Positions 51,301 through 60,472 of a stretch of 64,000 bases of DNA are shown here, in pieces; within the stretch, counting starts at the first letter, position 1; every line of letters begins with the position of its first letter. The notes under the pieces are model-generated. The model made no database searches. It was not told the origin of the DNA and worked only from the letters and a program-made list of their open reading frames with translations. The DNA comes from JBFMHP01 sp964557295 (GTDB lineage Bacteria > Pseudomonadota > Gammaproteobacteria > RBG-16-57-12). Location: contig CAZKZP010000012.1 in assembly GCA_964557295.1 (NCBI GenBank), positions 1 to 64,000 on the forward strand, given 5' to 3'. Position numbers and translations under genes: made by a program.

Positions 51301-52305
51301 ATGCCTACCGTTTTACCCCCAAAAAGCTGCCAGACTCTCGATTTCGCCGAGATCCAGCAATTGATCGGCGAAGAGCGCAAGGCGGTCGATCACCTCATCC
51401 AGCAGCAACTGCACTCCCAGGTCGATCTCATCAATCAGTTGAGCCACTATATCGTCAGCAGCGGCGGCAAGCGGCTGCGCCCGATGTTGGTGCTTCTCAG
51501 CGCCAAGGCCTTGAACTATCAGGGAAAACATCATCTCGACTTGGCCGCGATCATCGAATTCATCCACACGGCGACCCTGCTGCATGACGATGTCGTGGAC
51601 GGCTCCCTGCTGCGCCGCGGCAACAAGACCGCCAACGCCATCTGGGGCAACCAGGCCAGCGTGCTGGTCGGCGACTTCCTGTACTCCCGCGCCTTCCAGA
51701 TGATGGTGGCGCTGGACAATATGCGCGTGATGGACATTTTGTCCGAGACCACCAACACCATCGCCGAAGGCGAGGTGATGCAACTGCTCAACGCCGGCAA
51801 CCCCGACACCACCGAAGAAAGCTACATGGCCGTCAACCGCTGCAAGACCGCCAAGCTGTTCGAGGCCGCCGCGCAGCTCGGCGCGGTGATCGCCGACGCC
51901 CCGCGCGCAATCGAGGACGCCATCGCCTCCTTCGGCCTACACCTGGGGATCGCCTACCAATTGGTCGATGACGTACTCGATTACAGCGCCGCCCCGGAAG
52001 AGATGGGCAAGAACATCGGCGACGACCTCGCCGAAGGCAAGCCCACGCTGCCGCTGATCTACGCCATGCGCACCGGCACCCCCGAGCAGGCGCAGCTGAT
52101 CCGCCAAGCCATCCAGGAAGGCGGGCTGGAGAACATCGCGGCGGTCAAACAAGCGCTCGCGGCAACCAACGCGATCGCCTACACCGCCAAGATCGCCGAA
52201 CGCGAAGCAGAAATCGCAAAGAAAGCCTTGCAATTTATCCCCGCCTCAACGTATCGTAGCGCCCTGGAAGAATTGCTGCGGTTTTGCGTCGATCGCAAGT
52301 ATTGA
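51301..52305 (+). CDS. ispB: Octaprenyl diphosphate synthase IspB
   Basis: Trans-prenyltransferase that makes the ubiquinone side chain. 334 residues. First aspartate-rich motif LLHDDVVDGSLLRRG, second YQLVDDVLDY, plus GGKRLRPMLVLLSAKAL. The ATG at 51301 agrees with the family N terminus; the open frame to 51148 is upstream sequence. A weak promoter (TTGCAT at 51234, 17 bases, TAGATT at 51257) is a candidate. Divergence from rplU is the usual gammaproteobacterial arrangement. Confidence 0.95.
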   Translation: MPTVLPPKSCQTLDFAEIQQLIGEERKAVDHLIQQQLHSQVDLINQLSHYIVSSGGKRLRPMLVLLSAKALNYQGKHHLDLAAIIEFIHTATLLHDDVVDGSLLRRGNKTANAIWGNQASVLVGDFLYSRAFQMMVALDNMRVMDILSETTNTIAEGEVMQLLNAGNPDTTEESYMAVNRCKTAKLFEAAAQLGAVIADAPRAIEDAIASFGLHLGIAYQLVDDVLDYSAAPEEMGKNIGDDLAEGKPTLPLIYAMRTGTPEQAQLIRQAIQEGGLENIAAVKQALAATNAIAYTAKIAEREAEIAKKALQFIPASTYRSALEELLRFCVDRKY

Positions 52306-52386
52306 CGCGCAGCCTGCTGGACCCCGTGACGCCGCCAGGATCGGCAAGCCCACAGGACTATCCCGCAGTCTGATTGACCGATCATT

Positions 52387-52463
52387 CGGAGTGTAGCTCA
52401 GCCTGGTAGAGCACTGCTTTCGGGAGGCAGGGGCCGGAGGTTCGAATCCTCTCACTCCGACCA
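52387..52463 (+). tRNA. tRNA-Pro (anticodon CGG)
   Basis: 77 bases including encoded CCA. Acceptor arms CGGAGTG and CACTCCG pair perfectly; D-arm AGCTCAGCCTGGTAGAGCA; anticodon stem CTGCT/GGCAG around loop TTCGGGA; T-arm CCGGAGGTTCGAATCCTCT-like. Anticodon CGG reads CCG codons, the preferred proline codon in this GC-rich genome. Confidence 0.97.
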
Positions 52464-52545
52464 TTTCATCGATCCCACGCACCACCCACACCCTCAACAT
52501 CCGAACACCCGCGCCGTTAGGGGCGATATTCATTACCGCCGCCCG

Positions 52546-53706
52546 TCAACAGCAAAAATGCCGTACCAGGTTCTTGATGAGCGCCACGCTCGGCTGCAAC
52601 TGCGAAACAGCGATGAATTCATCGGGCTGATGCGCTTGGGCGATCTCCCCCGGCCCCATCACCACCGGCTGGATACCGATCGCCGCCAGATACGGGGCCT
52701 CGGTGCAAAAGGCCACGGCATGCGCACACGCACCACTATACTGCTCGCAGGCATGCACGATGGGTTAATCCTCGGGCGTGAGCATCGGCGAGGTGCCGTC
52801 GATCAGGGAAAAGATCTCGAGCTCGACCCCCGAGCCCGCCACGGCACGCTCGACGCGTTTTTTCAAGATCCCACGCAGCTCGTCGAGCTCCATCCCCGGC
52901 AGCGCCCGCAGATCGAAATGCAACTCGCACTCGCCGCAGATGCGATTGGGATTGTCGCCGCCGAAGATGTGGCCGAGATTCAAGGTCGGATACGGCACAT
53001 TGAAACGCGGATCGCGGTATCGGGCCTGCAATTCATCGCGCCAGTTGAGCATGTCGGTAATCACATCGCGCATCACCTCGATGGCGTTGACCCCCAGCGC
53101 CGGATTGCTGGAATGACCGCTCTTCCCCTTCAGGCGGATCGCCTCCATCATGATGCCCTTGTGGGCGTTGACGGGCTTGAGCCCCGTCGGCTCGCCGACG
53201 ACCGCGTGTTTCACGTACGGACAACCGAGATCAACCATCAGCTTCGCCCCATCCATGGAACTCTCCTCATCCGCCGTGGCGAGGATCACCACCGGGTGTT
53301 TCAGATCCTTGGCCTGGAAGCTCTTCAGCGCCTCGATGGCCAGCGCGAAAAAGCTTTTCATATCGCAGGTGCCCAAGCCGTACAAACGGCCCTCGCGCTC
53401 GGTCAAGACGAAGGGATCGTCGCGCCAGCGGTGCGCATCATAGGGCACGGTATCGGTATGCCCCGCCAGCATCAGCCCCTGACTGCCCGGCCGGATCTCC
53501 CCGAGCGTCGCCAGCAGATTGGCCTTGTGCGGCTGCGCCGGGATCGGCAGGATCTCGACCTTGAATCCCATGGCCGACAACCACTGCGCCAGCAGATCGA
53601 TGACCGGGCGGTTTGAAATATCGAACTCGGGGCTGACACTGCTCATCGAGGGCGTGGCGATCAGCTGCGCCATCATCTCCATCAAACTGGGAAGTTTCGG
53701 GTTCAT
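52546..53706 (-). pseudogene. argE: Acetylornithine deacetylase argE, interrupted by an in-frame TAA
   Basis: The frame from 53706 encodes 313 residues of ArgE (AGHTDTVPYD with His83/Asp85, GLGTCDMKSF with Asp115, TADEESS with Glu147/148, GEPTGL with Glu172) and then meets TAA at 52765-52767. The same frame continues without interruption for 72 more codons and contains the ArgE C terminus (HACEQYSGA, FCTEAPYLAA, GPGEIAQAHQPDEF). The His in AHQPDEF is a metal ligand, so the truncated product should be inactive. The full frame would be 386 residues, like E. coli ArgE (383). A single substitution (for example TCA to TAA) or a sequencing error would explain it. Confidence 0.88.
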
Positions 53707-53852
53707 CGTGCGGGATTACTCATGGGTTGATCAGGGAACGGATTGAACGCGCGCGTCCCGTCACTCTAATCCGCGCGGGCGGCGCCGGCAAGGTTGAATT
53801 TCACGATCGCGCGCGATGGACGGCCGCATTTAGCCGCGCGCGCATTTACTGC

Positions 53853-53858
53853 TATAAT
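53853..53858 (+). promoter_or_regulatory. -10 box upstream of UDP-glucose dehydrogenase
   Basis: A perfect TATAAT within TGCTATAATCG (a TGN-type extended -10 is almost present). No clear -35. The leader to the ATG is about 85 bases. Confidence 0.5.
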
Positions 53859-53949
53859 CGCGCTTTGCTTTAATGGCTTGCGCGCATCGAATTCAACAAC
53901 AACGCAGGGTGCCAAAGCCCTCGGTCAAATCTTGGGAGAAGGAATCAGC

Positions 53950-55272
53950 ATGAAAGTCACGGTTTTTGGATCAGGCTACGTAGGACTCGTCACCGGCACC
54001 TGTCTGGCTGAGGTCGGCAACGATGTCCTCTGCATCGATATCGACGAGCGCAAGATCGCCATGCTCAACGATGGCAAGATCCCGATCTACGAACCCGGCC
54101 TGGAAGACATGGTCCTGCGTAACGCCGCCGCCGGACGGCTGAAATTCACCACCGACGTGGCGCAAGGCGTCAACCACGGCCTGTTTCAGTTCATCGCCGT
54201 GGGCACGCCGCCCGATGAAGACGGCTCGGCCGATCTGAAATATGTATTGGCCGTCGCCAAGAGCATCGGCGAGCACATGAACGAATATCGCGTGGTGGTC
54301 GACAAGTCCACCGTCCCGGTGGGCACCGCCGACAAGGTCAAGGCCAAGATCAACGAGACGCTCGCCGCGCGCGGCATGAAGCATGAATTCGACGTCGTCT
54401 CCAACCCCGAGTTCCTCAAGGAAGGCGCGGCCATCGATGACTTCATGAAGCCCGACCGCATCGTGGTCGGCACCGACAACCCGCGGACCACGGAGCTGTT
54501 GCGCGCGCTCTACGCCCCATTCAACCGCAACCGCGATCGCCTGGTGGCCATGGACATCCGCTCGGCCGAGCTGACCAAATACGCGGCCAACGCCATGCTC
54601 GCCACCAAGATCAGCTTCATGAACGAGCTGGCCAATATGGCGGAACGATTGGGCGCCGATATCGAAATGGTGCGCCTGGGCATCGGCTCCGATCCGCGCA
54701 TCGGCTATCACTTCATCTATCCCGGCTGCGGCTACGGCGGCTCCTGCTTCCCCAAGGACGTCAAGGCCTTGGAGCGTACCGCTCGCGACGCGGGCTATCC
54801 CGCCCAGTTGCTGCGCGCCGTGGAAGCGGTCAACGACCGTCAGAAGCTGGTCCTCTTCGAAAAGATCAAAGCGCACTACGCCGGCCAGATCAAGGGCAAG
54901 ACCTTCGCGCTCTGGGGGCTGGCCTTCAAGCCGAACACCGATGATATGCGCGAGGCCTCAAGCCGCGCCTTGATGGAAGCACTTTGGGACGCCGGCGCCA
55001 AGGTCCAGGCCTACGATCCCGAGGCCGCGCACGAGTGCGAGCGCATCTACGGCAAGCGCGCCGATCTCAAACTCTGCACCAGCACCGAGGCCGCGCTCGA
55101 AGGCGCCGATGCGCTGGTGATAGTCACCGAGTGGCTGCATTTCCGCAGCCCCGATTTCGATCGGATCAAGGCCAAACTCAATTCACCCGTGATCTTCGAT
55201 GGCCGCAACATCTACGATCCCGCCCGCATGCGCGAGTGCGGCATCAAGTATTACGGCATCGGCCGGCCCTAA
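53950..55272 (+). CDS. ugd: UDP-glucose 6-dehydrogenase
   Basis: Oxidises UDP-glucose to UDP-glucuronate for capsule, exopolysaccharide or lipid A modification. 440 residues: Rossmann N terminus MKVTVFGSGYVGLVTGTCLAE, STVPVGTADKV, NPEFLKEGAAIDDF, catalytic Cys in GCGYGGSCFPKDVKAL, and the C-terminal domain LWGLAFKPNTDDMREASS. The ATG at 53950 has GGAGAAGGAATC upstream; the open frame to 53794 is not coding. It stands alone; no polysaccharide genes are adjacent. Confidence 0.96.
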   Translation: MKVTVFGSGYVGLVTGTCLAEVGNDVLCIDIDERKIAMLNDGKIPIYEPGLEDMVLRNAAAGRLKFTTDVAQGVNHGLFQFIAVGTPPDEDGSADLKYVLAVAKSIGEHMNEYRVVVDKSTVPVGTADKVKAKINETLAARGMKHEFDVVSNPEFLKEGAAIDDFMKPDRIVVGTDNPRTTELLRALYAPFNRNRDRLVAMDIRSAELTKYAANAMLATKISFMNELANMAERLGADIEMVRLGIGSDPRIGYHFIYPGCGYGGSCFPKDVKALERTARDAGYPAQLLRAVEAVNDRQKLVLFEKIKAHYAGQIKGKTFALWGLAFKPNTDDMREASSRALMEALWDAGAKVQAYDPEAAHECERIYGKRADLKLCTSTEAALEGADALVIVTEWLHFRSPDFDRIKAKLNSPVIFDGRNIYDPARMRECGIKYYGIGRP

Positions 55273-55278
55273 ACGACA

Positions 55279-55308
55279 AAAGGGAGCGAGTGTTGAACTC
55301 GCTCCCTT
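55279..55308. terminator. Hairpin after ugd
   Basis: AAGGGAGCGAGT, loop GTTGA, ACTCGCTCCCTT: a 12-bp perfect stem between convergent ugd and the small membrane protein gene. Only TT follows on the plus strand, and TTTTG on the minus strand. Confidence 0.75.
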
Positions 55309-55329
55309 CGTCATCAGGCATACCCTGAC

Positions 55330-55617
55330 TCAGTTCCCGGTAAGCACAATGGTGTAGATGGTCAAAAAATACACCATCGGCAGTGCGGCGCCCGCCACCT
55401 CAAACCATTTGAAATTCCGCCACTTCACCAGCGCGTAACCGGCCACGCCCAGCCACAGCGGCCAGGAAAACATCCCCAGCATCGCGATCGACTCAATCAG
55501 CTGCCTATTGAGCTGCGGATCCACGCTGGCGGTCAGGCGCAGATACTGGGTCGTCACGCCCCAGACCGGGATCATGGTCAAGATAAATATCGCATAGAGA
55601 ATGATCCGAGGCTTCAT
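55330..55617 (-). CDS. Small membrane protein of unknown function
   Basis: A 95-residue protein with three predicted helices (about residues 4-24, 44-63 and 72-92) and few charged residues. I do not recognise a family. KWRNFKWFEVAGAALPM lies between helices two and three. It is 19 bases downstream of prfC and may be co-transcribed with it. Confidence 0.7.
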   Translation of the reverse strand: MKPRIILYAIFILTMIPVWGVTTQYLRLTASVDPQLNRQLIESIAMLGMFSWPLWLGVAGYALVKWRNFKWFEVAGAALPMVYFLTIYTIVLTGN

Positions 55618-55636
55618 CGCGGCATCCTATCACAGG

Positions 55637-57220
55637 TTAATGTTCACGCGTGGCGTGGAACTTGATGTCCGGCCAGCGCTCGATCGTCAGCTCGAGATTG
55701 ATGCGGGTCGGCGCGATGTAGGCCAGATTGCCCCCACCATCCAACGCAAGATTGTCACCCGCCTTCTTCTTGAACTCATCGAGCTTCTTGGCGTCCGCGC
55801 AGCTCACCCAGCGCACCGTGGCGACATTCACCGCCTCGAACAGACACTCGACATTATATTCATCCTTGAGCCGATGCACGACCACATCGAACTGCAACAC
55901 GCCCACCGCGCCGACGATGAGATCGTTGTTCAACAGCGGCCGGAACAGTTGCGACGCCCCCTCCTCGCACAGCTGCTCCAATCCCTTCTGCAACGCCTTC
56001 ATGCGCAGCGGATCCTTAAGCCGTGCGCGGCGGAACAGCTCGGGGGCGAAATGAGGAATGCCGGTGAACTTCAGCGCCTCGCCTTCGGAAAAGGTGTCGC
56101 CGATCTGGATGGTACCGTGATTGTGGAAGCCGATGATATCGCCCGGATAGGCCTCCTGGGCATGCTCCCGATCGCCGGCCATGAAGGTGATGGCATTGCC
56201 GATCTTGATGTCGCGCGCAATGCGCACATGCCGCACCTTCATGCCCTGGCTAAACATGCCGGAACAGACACGCACGAAGGCGATACGGTCGCGATGCGCC
56301 GGGTCCATATTGGCCTGGATCTTGAACACAAAGCCGGTGAATTTGTCTTCCTCCGGCTGCACGCGGCGCGTCTCGGCCGGACGCGGCAGCGGCGCCGGCG
56401 CATACTCGGCGAAGGCGTCCAGCAGCTCCTTGATCCCGAAATTGTTGATCGCGGAACCGAAGAACACCGGCGTCAGCTCGCCTTGGCGGTAGGCCTCGAG
56501 ATCGAATTCATGGCTGGCGCCGAGAACCAGCTCCACTTCGTCGCGGAACTCCTGGGCCATGTCCGCGCCGAACAGCTCATCGAGCCGCGGATTGTCCAGG
56601 CCTTGTATGAGCACGCCCTGCTGTATCTTGCCGCCGTGCGTGGGGCTGAATACATGGATGGTCTTGGTATAAAGATTGAACACCCCTTTGAAGCGCTTAC
56701 CCATCCCCAGCGGCCAGGTGATCGGCGCGCAGCGGATCTTGAGGACGCTCTCCACCTCGTCGAGCAATTCAATCGGGCTGCGGCCTTCGCGGTCGAGTTT
56801 ATTGATGAAGGTGATGATCGGCGTATCGCGCAACCGGCAGACCTCCATCAGCTTGATGGTGCGCTCCTCCACACCCTTGGCGCAATCGATCACCATCAGC
56901 GCGGAGTCAACCGCCGTCAACGTGCGGTAGGTATCTTCCGAGAAGTCCTCGTGCCCCGGCGTGTCGAGCAGATTCAACACCGCCTCGTTGTGCTCGAACT
57001 GCATCACCGAGGTCGTGATCGAAATACCGCGCTGCTTTTCCAGCTCCATCCAGTCCGAGGTCGCATGGCGCGCCGCCTTGCGTCCCTTGACCGTGCCGGC
57101 CAGCTGGATCGCACCTCCGAACAGCAACAACTTTTCGGTCAAGGTGGTCTTGCCGGCGTCCGGATGGGAAATAATGGCGAAGGTACGGCGTCGCGCCAAT
57201 TCAGAAATTAGTTTACTCAT
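55637..57220 (-). CDS. prfC: Peptide chain release factor 3 (RF3)
   Basis: A 527-residue translational GTPase that recycles RF1/RF2. ISHPDAGKTTLTEKLLLFGG (G1), RGISITTSVMQFEH (G2), LLDTPGHEDFSEDTYR (G3), TFINKLDREG (G4), then domains II and III typical of RF3 (KMRHVR-like MKVRHVRIARDI, GDRE near 360). Full length. Transcribed toward the small membrane protein. Confidence 0.96.
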   Translation of the reverse strand: MSKLISELARRRTFAIISHPDAGKTTLTEKLLLFGGAIQLAGTVKGRKAARHATSDWMELEKQRGISITTSVMQFEHNEAVLNLLDTPGHEDFSEDTYRTLTAVDSALMVIDCAKGVEERTIKLMEVCRLRDTPIITFINKLDREGRSPIELLDEVESVLKIRCAPITWPLGMGKRFKGVFNLYTKTIHVFSPTHGGKIQQGVLIQGLDNPRLDELFGADMAQEFRDEVELVLGASHEFDLEAYRQGELTPVFFGSAINNFGIKELLDAFAEYAPAPLPRPAETRRVQPEEDKFTGFVFKIQANMDPAHRDRIAFVRVCSGMFSQGMKVRHVRIARDIKIGNAITFMAGDREHAQEAYPGDIIGFHNHGTIQIGDTFSEGEALKFTGIPHFAPELFRRARLKDPLRMKALQKGLEQLCEEGASQLFRPLLNNDLIVGAVGVLQFDVVVHRLKDEYNVECLFEAVNVATVRWVSCADAKKLDEFKKKAGDNLALDGGGNLAYIAPTRINLELTIERWPDIKFHATREH

Positions 57221-57394
57221 GCTCTACAGATCCGCTCAAGGCGTCGGGGATTCTACCGAAATCAAAGGGTGGGAACAAACAAACCTCTCGTTTAGCGCAG
57301 ATTTATTGGCCAAATCGTATAATCAATGTCAACCATGCGACATGCCACGCAGTCGTAAATGAGCTTGCTCAGCAATTGCTTACAGGACCATAAG

Positions 57395-57670
57395 ATGATT
57401 TTCGAAACCGTGCACAACTATTATGAAAAAATGGTGGTCAATGAGCTTCAAAAGGTCATCCAGACGCAAAGACTCGAAGTCGATACCTCCCAGCTCGAAG
57501 ACATCGCCTGCGTTGCCCTCAACAAGCTGCCTCCGCGCTACATCAAGCACGATGTGGACGCGCTATTTTATCTCACCGCCGACCAGCAGGTCGCCATGTA
57601 CTCCAGCGTGGAAATCGCGGTAAAGGAAGCGGTCGACTTTGTTTTGCAACACCCGAAAGTCGACGACTGA
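57395..57670 (+). CDS. ComFB-family protein
   Basis: A 91-residue protein. NYYEKMVVNELQKVIQTQ, LEDIACVALNKLPPRYIKHDVD and YSSVEIAVKEAVDFVLQHP match the ComFB domain (late competence protein fold, PF10719). The ATG at 57395 with AGGA 7 bases upstream is preferred over the ATG at 57359. The N-terminal CxC zinc motif of Bacillus ComFB is absent. Members outside Firmicutes have been tied to c-di-nucleotide signalling and motility, not only competence. It is not next to other com genes. Confidence 0.8.
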   Translation: MIFETVHNYYEKMVVNELQKVIQTQRLEVDTSQLEDIACVALNKLPPRYIKHDVDALFYLTADQQVAMYSSVEIAVKEAVDFVLQHPKVDD

Positions 57671-57690
57671 GACTGGTTTACGGTTATAAC

Positions 57691-57730
57691 ATCAAACAAA
57701 AAAACCACTGCATATGTTTCATGCAGTGGT
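57691..57730 (-). terminator. Rho-independent terminator after tRNA-Lys
   Basis: On the minus strand ACCACTGCAT, loop GAAACAT, ATGCAGTGGT followed by TTTTTTTGTTTG. It begins 9 bases after the tRNA 3' end. The stem could also help end comFB on the other strand. Confidence 0.85.
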
Positions 57731-57738
57731 CTCTTATA

Positions 57739-57814
57739 TGGTGGGCCGTCTGCGACTCGAACGCAGGACCAACGGATTAAAAGTCCGCTGCTCTACCGAC
57801 TGAGCTAACGGCCC
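57739..57814 (-). tRNA. tRNA-Lys (anticodon TTT)
   Basis: 76 bases with encoded CCA. GGGCCGT acceptor pairs with ACGGCCC; D-arm TAGCTCAGTCGGTAGAGCA; anticodon stem GCGGA/TCCGT around CTTTTAA; T-loop GTTCGAGTC. Transcribed in the same direction as the ribosomal operons; it has its own possible promoter and a terminator. Confidence 0.97.
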
Positions 57815-57825
57815 GAAACGGGCGT

Positions 57826-57853
57826 ATCTTACCTGAACTTGGGAAAATAACAA
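57826..57853 (-). promoter_or_regulatory. Possible promoter for tRNA-Lys
   Basis: Minus-strand TTGTTA (57848-57853), 16-base spacer, TAAGAT (57826-57831). Each hexamer matches consensus in four of six. The predicted start would be close to the tRNA 5' end. Confidence 0.35.
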
Positions 57854-57879
57854 GGCAATCCTGGCATCTTATATAACCT

Positions 57880-57901
57880 GATGCCGGCTATCGCCGGCAT
57901 C
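57880..57901 (-). terminator. Hairpin after rplQ (end of alpha operon)
   Basis: GATGCCGGC, loop GATA (minus strand), GCCGGCATC: a 9-bp stem 27 bases past the rplQ stop. No real T tract follows, so termination may be partial. Confidence 0.5.
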
Positions 57902-57927
57902 AAGACAACAATCGCACAGGAACCTGT

Positions 57928-58332
57928 TTAGCCTTCGGTGCTGGTAGCCGCAGGCGTGTCAGTAGCGCTTTGCTCTGGACGATCAACCATTTCGATATAG
58001 GCCATCACAGCACAATCACCATCGCGGAATCCGCATTTCATGATGCGCGTATAGCCGCCAGGGCGTGCTTTGTAACGAGGACCCAGCACATCGAACAGCT
58101 TGCGTACCAATTCACGATCACGCAACGTCGAGAATGCCAATCGGCGGTTGGCCAAGGTATCATTCTTGGCAAGAGTGATCAGAGGCTCTGCAACCTTACG
58201 CAGTTCCTTGGCTTTGGGGACAGTCGTTTTAATCATCTCATGACGCAACAATGAAGCCGCCATGTTGTTGAGCAGAGCCGCGCGATGACTGCTGTTGCGG
58301 CTAAGTTGCCTACCTGAATTACGATGACGCAT
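57928..58332 (-). CDS. rplQ: 50S ribosomal protein L17
   Basis: A 134-residue protein, MRHRNSGRQLSRNSSHRAAL at the start. Standard core with a short Ala/Thr/Glu-rich tail (RPEQSATDTPAATSTEG). Last gene of the alpha operon, 40 bases after rpoA. Confidence 0.97.
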   Translation of the reverse strand: MRHRNSGRQLSRNSSHRAALLNNMAASLLRHEMIKTTVPKAKELRKVAEPLITLAKNDTLANRRLAFSTLRDRELVRKLFDVLGPRYKARPGGYTRIMKCGFRDGDCAVMAYIEMVDRPEQSATDTPAATSTEG

Positions 58333-58372
58333 GGTTGTATCCTTAAATCTTCTTGACGACTAACTTATCAAT

Positions 58373-59371
58373 TTACGCCGATGCCTTCTCGCGCTCGTGA
58401 AAACCCGCTGGCGGCCAGTTATCGATGCGCATCCCCAAGGTCAAGCCGCGTTGTGCCAAGACGGTTTTGATTTCCGTCAGCGACTTCTTGCCCAGATTCG
58501 GCGTCTTCAGCAACTCAACTTCCGTGCGCTGCACCAAGTCGCCGATGAAGTGAATGTTTTCCGCCTTCAGGCAATTGGCCGAACGCACCGTGAGCTCAAG
58601 GTCATCAACCGGGCGCAACAGGATCGGATCAACCTCGGGCTGCTTGCTCACGGGTTTGACCGCTTCGATTGCCTTTAGATCAACGAAAGAAGACAGTTGA
58701 TCCTGAAGTATGGTTGCAGCATGACGGATAGCGTTCTCTGGATCGACCGTACCGTTGGTCTCCATCTCGATGACAAGTTTGTCGAGATTGGTGCGCTGTT
58801 CCACACGCGCCGCCTCAACCACATACGTCACGCGACGGACTGGGCTGAAAGAGGCATCCAACAGCAAACGCCCGATTGGACGATCAGACTCATCTGCCTC
58901 ACGGCGTTGTTCTGCCGGTTGATAGCCGCGACCCTTAGCCACTTTCAAACGCATGGTGATCTGGCCATTCTTGGTCAGATTGGCAATGACATGCTCCGGG
59001 TTGACAATCTCTACGTTATGCGGAACCTGGAAGTCGGCCGCTGTAACAGGACCTTCACCCTTTTTGCTAACGGAGATCTCGGCGTGACCACCTTCGTGCA
59101 CGATGATCGCCAGTCCCTTCAGGTTCAAGAGTATGTCGATCACATCCTCTTCTACACCCTCAATGGTACTGTATTCATGCAAAACGCCGTCGATCTCAGC
59201 CTCGACCACAGAGGCCCCTGACATTGATGACAACAGGATACGCCGCAACGCATTGCCCAAGGTATGACCAAAGCCGCGCTCTAATGGCTCAAGAGTCACC
59301 TTGGCAACATTTTTGCTGACGTACTGAACGTTGACTAAGCGTGGCTTAAGCAAATCTGAAACGCCCTGCAT
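58373..59371 (-). CDS. rpoA: RNA polymerase alpha subunit
   Basis: A 332-residue core RNA polymerase subunit. N-terminal dimerisation domain (LEPLERGFGHTLGNALRRIL, EIDGVLHEYSTIEGVEEDV, RPIGRLLLDASFSPVRRV, VEQRTNLDKLVIEMETNGT) and C-terminal DNA/activator-binding domain (DDLELTVRSANCLKAENIH, KTPNLGKKSLTEIK). The ATG at 59371 (MQGVSDLLKPR) has AGAGGA 5 bases upstream; the ATG at 59377 is too close to it. Confidence 0.98.
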   Translation of the reverse strand: MQGVSDLLKPRLVNVQYVSKNVAKVTLEPLERGFGHTLGNALRRILLSSMSGASVVEAEIDGVLHEYSTIEGVEEDVIDILLNLKGLAIIVHEGGHAEISVSKKGEGPVTAADFQVPHNVEIVNPEHVIANLTKNGQITMRLKVAKGRGYQPAEQRREADESDRPIGRLLLDASFSPVRRVTYVVEAARVEQRTNLDKLVIEMETNGTVDPENAIRHAATILQDQLSSFVDLKAIEAVKPVSKQPEVDPILLRPVDDLELTVRSANCLKAENIHFIGDLVQRTEVELLKTPNLGKKSLTEIKTVLAQRGLTLGMRIDNWPPAGFHEREKASA

Positions 59372-59427
59372 ATTCATCCTCTTGTGCTTTAATCGATCTA
59401 ATAGCGTGTGACAGACCAAGTAGCAAA

Positions 59428-60054
59428 TTACTTGGAGTACAGCTCCACAACCAAGTGTTCGTTGAGATCGGATGGCAGATCACTACGTTCAGGCGCTGCT
59501 TTGAACACGCCTTCCATTTTGCTTGTATCCACAGTCACCCAGTCGGCAAAACCACGTTGTTGGTTTGCTTCCAGTGCAGACTTAATACGCAACTGATTTT
59601 TTGCGCCTTCTGTGATGGTGATTACATCACTTGCACTGACCTGATAAGAAGGGATGTTCACACGCTTGCCATTGACCAGCACCGCATTGTGGCGTACCAG
59701 CTGTCTTGCTTCGGTACGCGACGCGGCAAAACCCATGCGATAGGCAACGCTGTCCAAGCGCCTTTCGAGAAGCTGGAGCAGGTTTTCACCCGTGGCGCCA
59801 CGCAGACGATCAGCTTCTTTGTAATACAACCGAAACTGTCCTTCGAGCACCCCGTAGATGCGACGCAGTTTCTGCTTGGCGCGCAACTGGCCACCGTAAT
59901 CAGACAAACGAGCACCTTTTTGTCCATGCTGACCGGGCGCGTAGGCGCGATTTTCCACCGGACATTTTGACGTGAAGCATTTCTCGCCCTTCAAAAAGAG
60001 CTTTTCACCTTCACGGCGACACAAACGACATTTTGGACCAATATACCTAGCCAA
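59428..60054 (-). CDS. rpsD: 30S ribosomal protein S4
   Basis: A 208-residue primary 16S-binding protein. The first 50 residues carry a zinc-type cysteine set (CRLCRREGEKLFLKGEKCFTSKC), as in Cys-containing S4. The S4 RNA-binding domain follows (RRLDSVAYRMGFAASRTEAR, RQLVRHNAVLVNGKRVNIPS). In E. coli S4 represses the alpha operon. Confidence 0.98.
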   Translation of the reverse strand: MARYIGPKCRLCRREGEKLFLKGEKCFTSKCPVENRAYAPGQHGQKGARLSDYGGQLRAKQKLRRIYGVLEGQFRLYYKEADRLRGATGENLLQLLERRLDSVAYRMGFAASRTEARQLVRHNAVLVNGKRVNIPSYQVSASDVITITEGAKNQLRIKSALEANQQRGFADWVTVDTSKMEGVFKAAPERSDLPSDLNEHLVVELYSK

Positions 60055-60066
60055 GGTCAGCCTCCG

Positions 60067-60456
60067 TTACACACGACGTTTCTTTGGTGGACGGCAACCA
60101 TTGTGGGGAATTGGTGTGACATCCGAAATTGAACCGATCTTGAATCCAAGAGCATTTAATGAACGCACGGCAGACTCACGCCCAGGACCAGGGCCGCACA
60201 CATTCACATCGAGATTCTTCACACCCATTTCCATGGCAGCAGATCCAGCACGCTCTGCAGCAACCTGCGCCGCGAAGGGGGTGCTCTTTCTTGATCCGCG
60301 AAAACCACTGCCGCCTGAAGTAGCCCAGCAAAGCGTGTTTCCCTGACGATCGGTGATGGTAATGATTGTATTATTGAAGCTCGCGCGAATGTGTGCGATG
60401 CCGTCGACCACATTGCGCTTGACGCGCTTACGAGTACGTGTAGGAGCTTTAGACAT
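60067..60456 (-). CDS. rpsK: 30S ribosomal protein S11
   Basis: A 129-residue protein of the 30S platform. GIAHIRASFNNTIITITDRQG and GVKNLDVNVCGPGPGRESAVR are family motifs; it ends GCRPPKKRRV. Between rpsM (16 bases) and rpsD (12 bases). Confidence 0.98.
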   Translation of the reverse strand: MSKAPTRTRKRVKRNVVDGIAHIRASFNNTIITITDRQGNTLCWATSGGSGFRGSRKSTPFAAQVAAERAGSAAMEMGVKNLDVNVCGPGPGRESAVRSLNALGFKIGSISDVTPIPHNGCRPPKKRRV

Positions 60457-60472
60457 CTTTATTCACCAACTA

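Noticed and set aside
52765..52767. Recoding (suppression or alternative genetic code) at the argE TAA
   Set aside because: TAA ends other genes here (for example rpmJ, ileS, rplF), and no recoding signal was seen; a mutation or error is simpler.
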